DNA of 19,599 nucleotides from an uncultured PS1 clade bacterium. GTDB lineage: Bacteria > Pseudomonadota > Gammaproteobacteria > PS1 > Pseudothioglobaceae. The notes beneath the pieces were generated by a model. That model was not told where the DNA came from. It made no database searches and worked only from the letters and a program-made list of their open reading frames with translations. Location: positions 1 to 19,599 of the forward strand of contig CALFDA010000013.1 in assembly GCA_937950605.1 (NCBI GenBank), written 5' to 3'. The position numbers and the translations under genes were made by a program. Positions 1-8,473 of the stretch are shown here, piece by piece (position 1 is the stretch's first letter; every line of letters begins with the position of its first letter).

Positions 1-156
1 AATAATTTTAATATCTTGTTTGTTTCTAATGGCTTTGTCAAAAAGTTTTTGAAACAGCAACAACGCATGATCTTCACTAGCGTTGTAAATTTTTCGGTTT
101 TTATTATGTTCGTAACACTTCTCGACAAATTCTTTATAATCAAAATTGTCGTTCAT
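1..156 (-). CDS. 5' end of an unidentified protein (partial)
   Basis: The first 52 codons of a minus-strand gene that runs off the left edge. It starts with ATG at 154-156, preceded by a good Shine-Dalgarno sequence, GGAGATAG, at 161-168. The visible protein begins MNDNFDYKEFVEKCYEHNKN and is hydrophilic and rich in Lys, Asn and Glu, with no signal peptide or membrane segment. It lies 66 bp after the fba stop on the same strand with no convincing terminator between, so it may be the last gene of the operon or may have its own promoter. I do not recognise the family and assign no function. Confidence 0.65.
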   Translation of the reverse strand, partial: MNDNFDYKEFVEKCYEHNKNRKIYNASEDHALLLFQKLFDKAIRNKQDIKII

Positions 157-222
157 AACACTATCTCCAAATGTTTATAGACATTTCAACTTACAATCTT
201 GTTAATGTGAGAATATTGGCAG

Positions 223-1284
223 TTACTTAACTTGTGCATCTAACTCGCCAGCGACATAACGTTGACTCATTGTGTCCAATGAAGATACTTTGATTTTATC
301 AGCATTACCAGCGCAACCAAAAGCCTCAAAACGTGCTGCACAAATGCTAGCCATTGCATTAGTTGAATCCTTTAAGAATTTACGCGGGTCAAAATTAGCT
401 GGGTTCTCCATTAAATGTCTGCGAACCGCACCTGTTGATGCCATACGCAAATCAGTATCAATATTAACTTTACGCACACCATTTCTAATACCTTCTTGAA
501 TTTCGCTAACTGGCACGCCATAAGTTTGACCCATATCTCCACCATGCGAATTGATAATTTCTAACCAATCTTGTGGCACTGAAGAAGATCCATGCATCAC
601 TAAGTGTGTATTTGGTAGGCGTTCGTGAATTTCCTTGATGCGGTCAATACGCAAAATTTCGCCATCTGGTTCTTTGGTAAATTTGTAAGCGCCATGTGAA
701 GTGCCGATTGCAATTGCCAAAGCATCAACATTTGTTGCTTTTACAAAATCAGCCGCCTCCTCAACTGAAGTCAACAGCATGTCAAGGTCTAATTTACCCT
801 CAGCACCATGCCCATCTTCTTCTCCCATCTCTCCTGTTTCAAGTGACCCTAGACAACCCAACTCACCTTCCACAGAGACACCACCTGCATGCGCCATCTT
901 AACCACTTCCTTAGTAACTGCAACATTGTATTCGAACGAAGCAGGTGTTTTGCAATCTGCTTCAAGCGAACCGTCCATCATTACCGATGAAAAACCTGAC
1001 TGAATTGAACGCAAACATACTGCTGGTTCACTACCGTGATCTTGGTGCATAACAACAGGAATGTGCGGATACATTTCGGTTGCAGCACTAATTAAATGAC
1101 GTAAAAACGGTTCGCCCGCATAACCTCTAGCACCCGCAGAACCTTGCATAATAACTGGTGAATTAGTTTTTTCGGCAGCTTGCATAATCGCCTGAACCTG
1201 CTCCATATTATTTACGTTAAATGCTGGCATGCCATAATTATTCTCTGCCGCATGGTCTAATAATTCTCTCAATGAAATCAACAT
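223..1284 (-). CDS. fba: Class II fructose-bisphosphate aldolase
   Basis: Zinc-dependent cytosolic aldolase that condenses glyceraldehyde 3-phosphate and dihydroxyacetone phosphate to fructose 1,6-bisphosphate. In Calvin-cycle organisms the same type of enzyme also makes sedoheptulose 1,7-bisphosphate. The 353-residue length is usual for class II enzymes of the CbbA/Fba type. HQDH at residues 80-83 carries the catalytic Asp and a zinc-ligand His. Further motifs are VEGELGCLG near 138-146, an IGTSHG motif, a VMHGSSSVP motif with another zinc His, and NIDTD near the phosphate-binding site. The ATG has a strong AAGGAGT ribosome site 8-14 bp upstream. It is the last enzyme gene of the tkt-gap-pgk-pyk-fba cluster, separated from pyk by about 230 bp that contain stem-loops. 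The family call is secure; the dual Calvin/glycolysis role is inferred from context. Confidence 0.95.
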   Translation of the reverse strand: MLISLRELLDHAAENNYGMPAFNVNNMEQVQAIMQAAEKTNSPVIMQGSAGARGYAGEPFLRHLISAATEMYPHIPVVMHQDHGSEPAVCLRSIQSGFSSVMMDGSLEADCKTPASFEYNVAVTKEVVKMAHAGGVSVEGELGCLGSLETGEMGEEDGHGAEGKLDLDMLLTSVEEAADFVKATNVDALAIAIGTSHGAYKFTKEPDGEILRIDRIKEIHERLPNTHLVMHGSSSVPQDWLEIINSHGGDMGQTYGVPVSEIQEGIRNGVRKVNIDTDLRMASTGAVRRHLMENPANFDPRKFLKDSTNAMASICAARFEAFGCAGNADKIKVSSLDTMSQRYVAGELDAQVK

Positions 1285-1513
1285 ATCTTTACTCCTTTAT
1301 TTTTAATTATTACATTCTAACTTGAAAACGTTACTCGTTTACTTAATAACGAGCACATATTTTCCAATATTTGCATAATACAAAGGCAATTGACAAAATA
1401 ACAACCCTCGTCTAAATGATTTTTTAAACCTTGCCTGAGCAAAATCAAGACTATATTCAACAAATAGATGAACAATATCTATAATATTGCTCATATTTAC
1501 GCAAATGTATTTT
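1285..1513 (-). other. pyk-fba spacer with two stem-loops
   Basis: No gene is supported here. Two inverted repeats are visible. At 1470-1492 there is a 9-bp stem with one mismatch and a 5-nt loop, about 20 nt after the pyk stop. At 1334-1353 there is a perfect 6-bp stem (CTCGTT/AACGAG) with an 8-nt loop. Neither is followed on the minus strand by a clear U-run, so they look more like processing or stability hairpins than intrinsic terminators. A 65-codon open frame in this gap overlaps the pyk end and was rejected. Confidence 0.35.
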
Positions 1514-2962
1514 TTACAAATCACTGTCGCCAACACGCAAAATCTTCATTAAGTTAGTGCCACCTGATTGGTTAACATGCATTCCTTTGGTTAATATGAC
1601 TAAATCATTATCTTCTACGATGTTTTTTTCTTTTAAAATGCTAACCACTTTCTCATTTACTGTTTCCCACTCAGCGTCATCCATTCTGTCAATATCACAG
1701 GGGTATACACCACGATAAAGTGTCGCCTTGCGCAAGGTAGAAACGCTATCACTCATAGCATAAATTGAAATATTAGAACTCATGCGCGACATCCATAACG
1801 GGGTTTTACCGCTATCGGTAAGCGATACCACAACTTTAACACCTAAATGATTCGCCGCGTACATTGTACTCATAGCAATAGTTTCGTCAATGTATTTAAA
1901 ACGCTCATGCAAACGATGATGTGAAGTTTTAGCTGTTGGACTTTTTTCGGTTTCTACGCAAACATCATGCATGGTTCTCACCGCGTTCTCAGGATAGTCT
2001 CCTGTTGCTGTTTCAGCAGATAACATCATCGCATCTGTGCCGTCTAGCACCGCGTTCGCCACATCAAAAACCTCCGCACGCGTCGGAATCGGGTTGCGAA
2101 TCATAGACTCCAACATTTGTGTTGCAGTAATAACAACACGATCATTTGCTCGAGCCAGCTGAATCAAGCGTTTTTGCTGTGCTGGAAGTTGCGGGTCGCC
2201 AATTTCAACTCCCAAATCACCGCGCGCCACCATAATACCTTCTGACTCTTCAATAATGTCATAAATAATTGAATCTGCTAGAGATTCAGCACGCTCAATT
2301 TTTGCAATTACACCCGCATCAGAACCAGATTCTTTTAAGAGTTTCTTAACAAGGCGCACATCATCACCATTCGCTGGAAATGAAAGCGCAACATAGTCTG
2401 CATTCGCTTTCGAAGCAGTTAGAATGTCTTTTTTATCCTTCTCAGTTAGCGCATCTGCCGACAAACCACCACCACGAAGATTGATACCTTTTTTATCAGA
2501 CAAAAATCCACTTTGGGTTACCACTGTATCGATTTTGTTGCCCTTAACGTTAACAACTTCTAAAACAATCTTGCCGTCATCAAGTAATAAAATGTTGCCT
2601 GATTTAACTTCTTTTGGCAGCGTTTTATAAGAAATACCGACAGCATTTTGATTGCCAGAGATTTTGTCCATATCTGCATCAAGCACAAATTTATCGCCAA
2701 CATTTAATTTAATTTGGATGCCATCTTTAAAACCAGCAACACGAATCTTTGGTCCTTGCAAATCCATTAAAACACCAATATGAGTGTTGTTGTTATGCGC
2801 CCATTGACGCACTGCTTTTACTCTATTTAAGTGTTCTCGCTCATTGCCGTGGGAAAAATTGATGCGCACAACATTAACTCCAGCGGTTAGAATGCTTGCT
2901 AATACGCCTGGCTTATCTGTTGCTGGACCAAGCGTTGCTAGTATTTTAGTTCTTCTCAACAT
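1514..2962 (-). CDS. pyk: Pyruvate kinase (PykA type)
   Basis: Transfers the phosphate of phosphoenolpyruvate to ADP, giving pyruvate and ATP in the cytosol. The 482-residue length matches PykA. Motifs in order: LATLGPAT near the N-terminus, RINFSHG at 33-39, MDLQGPKIR at 66-74, AKIERAES carrying the active-site Lys, MVARGDLGVEIG of the substrate/metal site, ITATQMLESM, and LSAETATGDYP. The C-terminal allosteric domain is complete. The MVARGDLGVEIGDPQL stretch is closer to E. coli PykA than to PykF. It starts 19 bp after the stop of the DUF2846 gene with only a weak ribosome site (AGAAAA), so translational coupling is likely. Placement among reversible Calvin/glycolysis genes suggests that carbon outflow to pyruvate is co-regulated with sugar phosphate turnover. 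Confidence 0.95.
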   Translation of the reverse strand: MLRRTKILATLGPATDKPGVLASILTAGVNVVRINFSHGNEREHLNRVKAVRQWAHNNNTHIGVLMDLQGPKIRVAGFKDGIQIKLNVGDKFVLDADMDKISGNQNAVGISYKTLPKEVKSGNILLLDDGKIVLEVVNVKGNKIDTVVTQSGFLSDKKGINLRGGGLSADALTEKDKKDILTASKANADYVALSFPANGDDVRLVKKLLKESGSDAGVIAKIERAESLADSIIYDIIEESEGIMVARGDLGVEIGDPQLPAQQKRLIQLARANDRVVITATQMLESMIRNPIPTRAEVFDVANAVLDGTDAMMLSAETATGDYPENAVRTMHDVCVETEKSPTAKTSHHRLHERFKYIDETIAMSTMYAANHLGVKVVVSLTDSGKTPLWMSRMSSNISIYAMSDSVSTLRKATLYRGVYPCDIDRMDDAEWETVNEKVVSILKEKNIVEDNDLVILTKGMHVNQSGGTNLMKILRVGDSDL

Positions 2963-2981
2963 TTTTCTAGTTTTGTTAGCG

Positions 2982-3440
2982 CTATTGACTACACATACCG
3001 CTTTCAGCTAACTCCAATACAGAAACATCCTTCATGCCTCGTTGTTCGCCAACAAGTTCTAGATTAGAACCTGCTACAAAAAGCCCAAGTGTGATATATT
3101 GCCGAATAAAGTAATTTTTGCCCTCTTTGGCTTGCACAACCAAATCGTTTGGAGAAAATTCAGATTCTGTTGATATAACATGCTTTCTTCCTCCAGCAAC
3201 TTCCTTATAAAAAAACACATCAGGTGCAGTCTCTCCAACACACTCCCCATTTACAAAAATGTCCTTTTTATAAATCATACCAAGAGAGGAATTTCTATAA
3301 ATATACAAACCTGAGTGACCTTTTGAGGGCTTATCAAACTGCTTGCTCATGTTTGACTCTCTTACCGTTTTTAAAGGAACAGAAGCACAAGCACTTAGTA
3401 ACAAACCTACCATAGCAACTATTGTTATCCTTTTCAACAT
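2982..3440 (-). CDS. Small DUF2846 lipoprotein between pgk and pyk
   Basis: A secreted lipoprotein of unknown function. I prefer the ATG at 3438-3440 because it gives a compact signal peptide: MLKR, a hydrophobic core, then the lipobox LLLSAC with the lipidated Cys at residue 18. An in-frame ATG four codons upstream (3450-3452) is also possible, and neither has a clear ribosome site. The mature part resembles DUF2846: SGLYIYRNSS, a KKDIFVNGECVGE segment, FFYKEV near the middle and EGKNYFIRQYI towards the end. The gene sits 17 bp after the pgk stop and 19 bp before pyk, so it is probably co-transcribed. It has no evident metabolic link to its neighbours. The family call is fairly secure; the role is unknown. 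Confidence 0.8.
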   Translation of the reverse strand: MLKRITIVAMVGLLLSACASVPLKTVRESNMSKQFDKPSKGHSGLYIYRNSSLGMIYKKDIFVNGECVGETAPDVFFYKEVAGGRKHVISTESEFSPNDLVVQAKEGKNYFIRQYITLGLFVAGSNLELVGEQRGMKDVSVLELAESGMCSQ

Positions 3441-3457
3441 AGCAAACAACATTGGGT

Positions 3458-4621
3458 TTAAACTTTAGCTCTCTCTTCTAAAATTGCAACTGCTGGTAAT
3501 TTTTTACCTTCCAGAAATTCTAAAAACGCACCTCCGCCAGTAGAAATATAACTAACTTTATCTTCAATTTTGTATTTATCAACTGCCGCTAAAGTATCAC
3601 CACCACCCGCAATTGAAAAAGCCTCAGATTCAGCAATCGCCATTGCTAAGGTTGCAGTTCCGTTATCAAACTGGTCAAACTCAAACACACCTACTGGACC
3701 ATTCCAAACAATGGTGCCAGCATTTTTCATAACCTGGGCTAGTTGATTAGCAGAAGTTGGTCCTACATCAAAAATCATATCGTCATCTTCTACTTCTGAA
3801 GAAAGTCTGACTGTTGCTTTAGTTGACTCAGAAAATTCCTTGCCACAAACCACATCGCTAGGCACTGGAATTTCACAATCTTCCATTAACTTTTTAGCAG
3901 TTGGGATTAAGTCTTTTTCACACAGCGATTTTCCAACATTATGACCTTGTGCAGCAATGAAAGTATTAGCAATACCGCCACCAACAACTAACTGATCAAC
4001 AACTTTAGATAAAGATTCTAATACTGTTAATTTGGTTGACACCTTAGAACCGCCAACAATCGCAACCATTGGACGCTTAGGGTTGTCTAATGCTTTATCC
4101 AAAGCCTCAAGCTCGCCTGACAGTAACGGACCCGCACAGGCAATTGGCGCATACTTAGCCACACCATGCGTTGAGGCTTGCGCACGATGCGCGGTACCAA
4201 AAGCGTCCATAGCAAAAATATCGCACATTGATGCCATACGCTTGGACAAAGCATCATCATTTGTCATCTCGCCATCGTTAAAACGCACATTTTCACAAAG
4301 CACCACTTCACTATCATTTATCTCAACACCATCTAGCCAATTTTTCTCCAAGCGCACTGTCGTATTTAACAACTCACTTAAACGATTGGCAACGGGTTGT
4401 AATGTAAACTCATCACTATACTCACCCTCTGTTGGACGACCAAGATGCGACATTAACATCACTTTAGCACCCTGTTTGACTGCCATTTCAATAGTTGGCA
4501 ACGATGCTTTAATACGCTTATCACTGGATACTACACCATCTTTAATCGGTACATTGAGATCTTGACGAATTAAAACCCTTTTCGATCTTAAATCTAAATC
4601 TGACAAATTAATAACTGACAT
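3458..4621 (-). CDS. pgk: Phosphoglycerate kinase
   Basis: Interconverts 3-phosphoglycerate plus ATP and 1,3-bisphosphoglycerate plus ADP, the ATP-consuming step of the Calvin cycle or the ATP-yielding step of glycolysis. The 387-residue length is normal for a bacterial enzyme. Visible landmarks are RVLIRQDLNVPI near residues 14-25 (substrate-binding RxDxNVP), LMSHLGRPTEGE, an IVGGSKVSTK nucleotide-domain segment, WNGPVGVFEF, and the C-terminal ISTGGGAFLEFLEGK. The start has a GAGGAAAAAAG ribosome site. It follows gap after a 330-bp spacer and precedes the DUF2846 lipoprotein closely. Nothing is unusual in the protein itself. Confidence 0.97.
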   Translation of the reverse strand: MSVINLSDLDLRSKRVLIRQDLNVPIKDGVVSSDKRIKASLPTIEMAVKQGAKVMLMSHLGRPTEGEYSDEFTLQPVANRLSELLNTTVRLEKNWLDGVEINDSEVVLCENVRFNDGEMTNDDALSKRMASMCDIFAMDAFGTAHRAQASTHGVAKYAPIACAGPLLSGELEALDKALDNPKRPMVAIVGGSKVSTKLTVLESLSKVVDQLVVGGGIANTFIAAQGHNVGKSLCEKDLIPTAKKLMEDCEIPVPSDVVCGKEFSESTKATVRLSSEVEDDDMIFDVGPTSANQLAQVMKNAGTIVWNGPVGVFEFDQFDNGTATLAMAIAESEAFSIAGGGDTLAAVDKYKIEDKVSYISTGGGAFLEFLEGKKLPAVAILEERAKV

Positions 4622-4951
4622 ATTCTTTTTTCCTCATATATGTTTTAATACTGTGCGGATTTTTTACCGTTTGTCGCCATTTTTACTTGCTAATCAACCA
4701 AACATCACAACAAAAGGCAAAAAATAATACTACACAAACAAAAAACACTTCATTAATGCTAAGACAAAAACACCGCAATACTTAGCAACAAACCAATAAG
4801 TGCAAAAACAACACTGACTACATGCTTCTTCGCTCTATAGCAAATCCAAGTGCGATATCAATGTTGTTGAATGTTGCATATTTTTTACTAAACACACACC
4901 AATCAAAACACATTTTTGCATACTTATCTAAATAAAGTGTTTGATTTTATC
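4622..4951 (-). other. gap-pgk spacer with a long imperfect hairpin
   Basis: This 330-bp spacer has no full gene. Just after the gap stop an imperfect inverted repeat pairs 4937-4946 with 4901-4911 (10 bp with a one-base bulge, about 25-nt loop). No U-run follows it on the minus strand, so a processing or stability hairpin is more likely than a terminator. Around 4767-4868 on the minus strand a stop-to-stop frame without an ATG reads as a short basic plus hydrophobic tail (KKHVVSVVFALIGLLLSIAV). It may be a decayed membrane-protein end, or chance in T-rich DNA. Confidence 0.35.
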
Positions 4952-5950
4952 TTAATTAGCAATATGGCTAACTAAACGCAACATATTGCAAGTATAGCCG
5001 TACTCGTTGTCATACCAAGATATAAGTTTGACAAACGTATCATCAAGCGCGATACCTGCGCCCGCATCAAAGATTGAAGAAGCACTAACACCGCGGAAAT
5101 CACTAGATACCACCATATCTTGTGTATATTGCAATGTGCCTTTCATTGAACTTTCTGAGGCTTCTTTAATTGCTGCACAAATTTCTTCATAACTTGCACT
5201 TTTATTCATCTCGCAAGTTAAATCAACCACTGAAACATCTATTGATGGGATACGGAAAGCCATACCCGTCAACTTGCCATTTAATTTTGGCAATACAACA
5301 CCTACTGCTTTAGCCGCACCTGTTGATGAAGGGATAATGTTTTCAAACACCGAGCGACCACCTCTCCAATCTTTCATTGAAGGTCCGTCAACGGTTTTTT
5401 GTGTCGCAGTTGCAGCGTGTACCGTTGTCATTAAACCACGTTTTAAGCCCCAGTTATCATCAACAACTTTAGCGATTGGTGCTAAACAGTTAGTTGTACA
5501 AGAGGCTGCTGAAACAATAGGTTGACCATCATAGGTGTCATGGTTAACGCCATACACAAACATCGGCGTGCCATCTTTAGCTGGTGCTGATTGAACAACT
5601 TTCTTAGCTCCTGCATCAATATGCGCTTGACAAGTTTCTTCGGTTAAGAAAAAACCAGTGCAATCAACCACAACATCGACGCCAATATCGCCCCACTTAA
5701 GATCAGCTGGATTGCGTTCGGCGCTCAAGCGAATCTTTTTACCATCAATGATAAAGTTATCGCCATCAACAACAACATCGCCATCAAAACGACCTTGTGC
5801 TGAGTCATATTTGAGCATGTATGCCAAATAATCATTCTCTAGCAAGTCGTTAATGCCAACAACTTCTAACTCGGGAAAATCTTTTTTAATTGCACGCAAA
5901 ACCATACGACCAATACGACCAAAACCGTTAATACCTACTCTAATTGCCAT
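4952..5950 (-). CDS. gap: Glyceraldehyde-3-phosphate dehydrogenase, type I (GapA-like)
   Basis: Phosphorylating GAPDH linking glyceraldehyde 3-phosphate and 1,3-bisphosphoglycerate. The 332-residue length is typical. The Rossmann motif GINGFGRIGR is at residues 6-15. An Asp at 35 (VGIND) sits at the end of the second beta strand, as in NAD-preferring GapA enzymes. The catalytic Cys151 lies in SAASCTTNC, His178 in TTVHAATAT, and the C-terminal SWYDNEYGY motif is intact. The sequence reads very close to E. coli GapA. The ATG has a strong AAGGAGT site. It starts 32 bp after the tkt stop. As the only gap gene here it probably serves both carbon fixation and glycolysis, but cofactor preference is inferred from one residue. 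Confidence 0.96.
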   Translation of the reverse strand: MAIRVGINGFGRIGRMVLRAIKKDFPELEVVGINDLLENDYLAYMLKYDSAQGRFDGDVVVDGDNFIIDGKKIRLSAERNPADLKWGDIGVDVVVDCTGFFLTEETCQAHIDAGAKKVVQSAPAKDGTPMFVYGVNHDTYDGQPIVSAASCTTNCLAPIAKVVDDNWGLKRGLMTTVHAATATQKTVDGPSMKDWRGGRSVFENIIPSSTGAAKAVGVVLPKLNGKLTGMAFRIPSIDVSVVDLTCEMNKSASYEEICAAIKEASESSMKGTLQYTQDMVVSSDFRGVSASSIFDAGAGIALDDTFVKLISWYDNEYGYTCNMLRLVSHIAN

Positions 5951-5982
5951 CTCTCTTACTCCTTTTTCTTTATTTTTTAAAA

Positions 5983-7968
5983 TTATGCTAAAACTTCGTT
6001 CACAATCTTGACAACATTATCTACTGTAAAACCAAACTCTTTAAATAGTTGGTTCGCTGGTGCGCTCTCACCGAATTTCTTTATGCAAACCACATCACCC
6101 TCTAAACCAACATACTTATACCAAGTATCGCCAACACCTGCTTCAATCGCAACACGCTTCACCCCTGGTGTAAGTACGGACGCTTGGTAAGATTTATCTT
6201 GCATATCAAATGCATCGGTTGAAGGCATTGAAACAATGCGAACTTTTTTATCGCTCATTGCATTTGCACTTTCAATAGCCAATGGCACTTCGGAGCCTGT
6301 TGCAATTAGGATAATATCTGCTATGCCATCACAATCCTGCAACACATAGCCACCTTTTTCAATATTTTTCACTTGCTCTGGAGTTCTTGCAACTGGTGCT
6401 AAGTTTTGTCTCGAGAACACCAACGCTGTCGGTGCAGCATTTCTAAGCATCGCCATCTTCCAAGAAACTGCAGACTCAACAGCATCACAACCTCTCCAAG
6501 TTTGGAAGTTTGGAATCATACGCATCGTAGCCATTTGTTCAATTGGCTGGTGGGTTGGTCCATCTTCGCCCAAACCAATAGAATCGTGCGTGTAGACATA
6601 AATCGTGCCAATTTTCATCAACGCCGACATACGCAAAGCATTACGCATAAACTCCATAAACATGAAGAAAGTTGCGCCATAAACTTTGAATCCACCGTGT
6701 AGGACCATACCATTCATCATGTGTGCCATACCAAACTCACGCACACCCCATGAAATATAGTTGCCATTCGCATTTTTCTTATTAACTCTAACTGTACCTG
6801 ACCAATTCGTGAGGTTCGAGCCTGTTAAATCAGCAGAACCACCAAACATCTCTGGCAATAATGAACCCATTGCCTCAATTGTATTCTGAGAAGCCTTCCT
6901 TGAAGCAATGTTTGGCATCTCTTCTTGCGTTTTGGCAATAAATTTATCCATCTCAACTTCAAAATTTGCTGGCAATTCGCCCGCCATGCGACGCTCGAAC
7001 TCAGCTGCTTCTGTTGGGAATTCTGCCTTATACTTAGCAAATTTCTCATTCCAAGCACTCTCGTCTGCCGCACCTTGTGCTTTGTGATCCCAACCTGCAT
7101 AAACATCTGCAGGAATCTCAAAAGGTGCGCTATCCCAGCCTAATGCTTTACGTGTTGCTGCAACCTCATCATCACCCAAAGGCGCACCATGACAATCGTG
7201 TGTGTTCGCAAGATTAGGGGCACCAAAACCAATTGTTGTTTTACAGCAAATTAAACTTGGTTTGTCAGTTTGAGATTTTGCCTCTTTAATAGCCTTATCG
7301 ATTGCATCTGCGTCATGACCATCAACAGTAATTACCTGCCAACCATAAGATTTAAAACGACTAGGAACATCTGTTTCCATCCAGTCGCCAATATGACCAT
7401 CAATTGAAATATCGTTATCATCCCAAAATACAATTAACTTACCTAGACCTAACGTGCCAGCCAGCGCGCAAGATTCATGCGATAAACCTTCCATTAAACA
7501 ACCATCACCCATAAACACATAAGTATTATGATTCACAATCTCATGTCCTGGCTTGTTGAATTGTGCGCCTAATGTGCGTTCTGCAATCGCCATACCCACA
7601 GCATTAGCAATACCCTGACCTAGTGGACCTGTTGTGGTTTCAATGCCATCTGCATAACCATATTCTGGATGACCCGCAGTTTTAGAATGCAGTTGACGAA
7701 AATTTTTAATATCGTCCACTGATAAATCAAAGCCCGTTAAATGCAACAACGAATAGATTAGCATCGATGCATGGCCATTGGACAAAACAAATCTATCTCT
7801 GTCTGACCAGTTGGAATTGGCTGGATTATATCTCATGTGATCATTCCAAAGCACCTCGGCAATGTCTGCCATTCCCATAGGCGCACCTGGGTGTCCTGAA
7901 TTGGCTTTTTGAATCGCATCCATACTCAAAGCACGAATGGCATTTGCTAAATTTCTGCGTGATGACAT
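5983..7968 (-). CDS. tkt: Transketolase
   Basis: Thiamine-diphosphate enzyme that moves two-carbon ketol units between sugar phosphates in the Calvin cycle and the pentose phosphate pathway. The 661-residue length is typical. GHPGAPMG at 25-32 and the GHAS segment near 65 line the active site. The thiamine-binding motif runs from GDG at 154-156 to Asn185 in WDDNDISIDG. Later come GLGEDGPTHQPIEQ and FSRQNL of the central and C-terminal domains. The start has an AAGGGAA ribosome site and lies about 24 nt downstream of the predicted transcription start, so this is the first gene of the operon. The three-domain protein appears complete. Confidence 0.97.
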   Translation of the reverse strand: MSSRRNLANAIRALSMDAIQKANSGHPGAPMGMADIAEVLWNDHMRYNPANSNWSDRDRFVLSNGHASMLIYSLLHLTGFDLSVDDIKNFRQLHSKTAGHPEYGYADGIETTTGPLGQGIANAVGMAIAERTLGAQFNKPGHEIVNHNTYVFMGDGCLMEGLSHESCALAGTLGLGKLIVFWDDNDISIDGHIGDWMETDVPSRFKSYGWQVITVDGHDADAIDKAIKEAKSQTDKPSLICCKTTIGFGAPNLANTHDCHGAPLGDDEVAATRKALGWDSAPFEIPADVYAGWDHKAQGAADESAWNEKFAKYKAEFPTEAAEFERRMAGELPANFEVEMDKFIAKTQEEMPNIASRKASQNTIEAMGSLLPEMFGGSADLTGSNLTNWSGTVRVNKKNANGNYISWGVREFGMAHMMNGMVLHGGFKVYGATFFMFMEFMRNALRMSALMKIGTIYVYTHDSIGLGEDGPTHQPIEQMATMRMIPNFQTWRGCDAVESAVSWKMAMLRNAAPTALVFSRQNLAPVARTPEQVKNIEKGGYVLQDCDGIADIILIATGSEVPLAIESANAMSDKKVRIVSMPSTDAFDMQDKSYQASVLTPGVKRVAIEAGVGDTWYKYVGLEGDVVCIKKFGESAPANQLFKEFGFTVDNVVKIVNEVLA

Positions 7969-7998
7969 ATTAAATTCCCTTGTATGAAAAACCCAATG

Positions 7999-8004
7999 AT
8001 TATA
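7999..8004 (-). promoter_or_regulatory. Predicted -10 box of the tkt operon
   Basis: A perfect TATAAT on the minus strand, about 30 bp upstream of the tkt ATG, leaving room for a short leader containing the AAGGGAA ribosome site. No good -35 is visible at normal spacing, so an activator (for example a CbbR-type regulator) would be plausible, but no operator is recognised. Confidence 0.5.
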
Positions 8005-8148
8005 CGCAAAAACATTACTAAACTGTTGTAGAATTGGAGAACATCAGAACATGAACTACCTCAAAATATCAATATAATCACCCGCTATCACCAAAATTTC
8101 TAGCTAATATATGCTAAATCTTTGCCGTTTTGAACATTTTTTAAAACT

Positions 8149-8184
8149 AAAAAAATACCACTAAATTTGTCGTAATAGTGGCAT
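8149..8184 (-). terminator. Intrinsic terminator of tRNA-Val
   Basis: Minus-strand 9-bp stem pairing 8176-8184 with 8155-8163 (ATGCCACTA with TAGTGGTAT, one G-U pair), a loop of about 12 nt, then a T-tract at 8149-8154. It lies 7 nt beyond the CCA end of the tRNA and insulates the tRNA transcript from the tkt operon downstream. This is the clearest intrinsic terminator in the window. Confidence 0.8.
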
Positions 8185-8190
8185 TTAATA

Positions 8191-8267
8191 TGGTAGTCGC
8201 GAGTGAATTCGAATCACCGACCCCTACCATGTCAAGGTAGTGCTCTAACCAACTGAGCTACGCGACT
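8191..8267 (-). tRNA. tRNA-Val (anticodon GAC)
   Basis: A 77-nt cloverleaf on the minus strand. The 7-bp acceptor stem is AGTCGCG/CGCGACT, with discriminator A and an encoded CCA at 8191-8193. The D arm contains AGCTCAGTTGGTTAGAGC. The anticodon stem CTACC/GGTAG encloses TTGACAT, with GAC at 8231-8233, reading valine codons GUC and GUU. The T arm contains TTCGAAT with a 5-bp stem including one G-U pair. It has its own -10 box upstream and a terminator downstream, so it is a single-gene transcript. Confidence 0.96.
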
Positions 8268-8279
8268 ATTGAGGCGGGG

Positions 8280-8285
8280 ATTATA
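8280..8285 (-). promoter_or_regulatory. Predicted -10 box of tRNA-Val
   Basis: A perfect TATAAT on the minus strand ends 13 bp before the tRNA 5' end. It is followed by a GC-rich discriminator, CCCCGCC, of the kind seen at stringently controlled stable-RNA promoters. No convincing -35 is visible at 16-18 bp. Confidence 0.6.
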
Positions 8286-8420
8286 CCGTACAGCAATTAA
8301 CTTATTATTTACATAATCATACAAAAATGACGCTTCAATCCCAAAAATACTACACCATCACAACCTGCTTCAAAGGCACGTTTTGCGCTTTAGGTCATTG
8401 ATAGGTTAATTTGGATTTGT

Positions 8421-8429
8421 TGGTATAAT
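8421..8429 (+). promoter_or_regulatory. Extended -10 promoter upstream of radA
   Basis: TGGTATAAT is a full extended -10 element (TG-n-TATAAT), which can work with a poor -35. A TTGATA lies at 8398-8403 but the 20-bp spacing is too long. Transcription would start near 8436 and give radA a leader of about 130 nt. Confidence 0.55.
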
Positions 8430-8449
8430 CGCCCTGTTAATCAAAATTA

Positions 8450-8473
8450 AAAATAAGTACAAGCACTTATTTT
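8450..8473 (+). other. Stem-loop in the radA leader
   Basis: A 9-bp AT-rich perfect inverted repeat (8450-8458 with 8465-8473) with a 6-nt loop, followed by a U-rich stretch TGTATTTT. It lies right after the predicted transcription start. It could act as a weak attenuator or release a very short RNA, but stem stability is low and no regulator is known. Confidence 0.35.

Noticed and set aside
1339..1536. 65-codon minus-strand open frame between pyk and fba
   Set aside because: Overlaps the pyk 3' end, has no ribosome site and no recognisable sequence; the interval holds stem-loops instead.
4032..4565. 177-codon plus-strand open frame
   Set aside because: Lies wholly antisense to a secure pgk and has no family resemblance; a codon-bias shadow.
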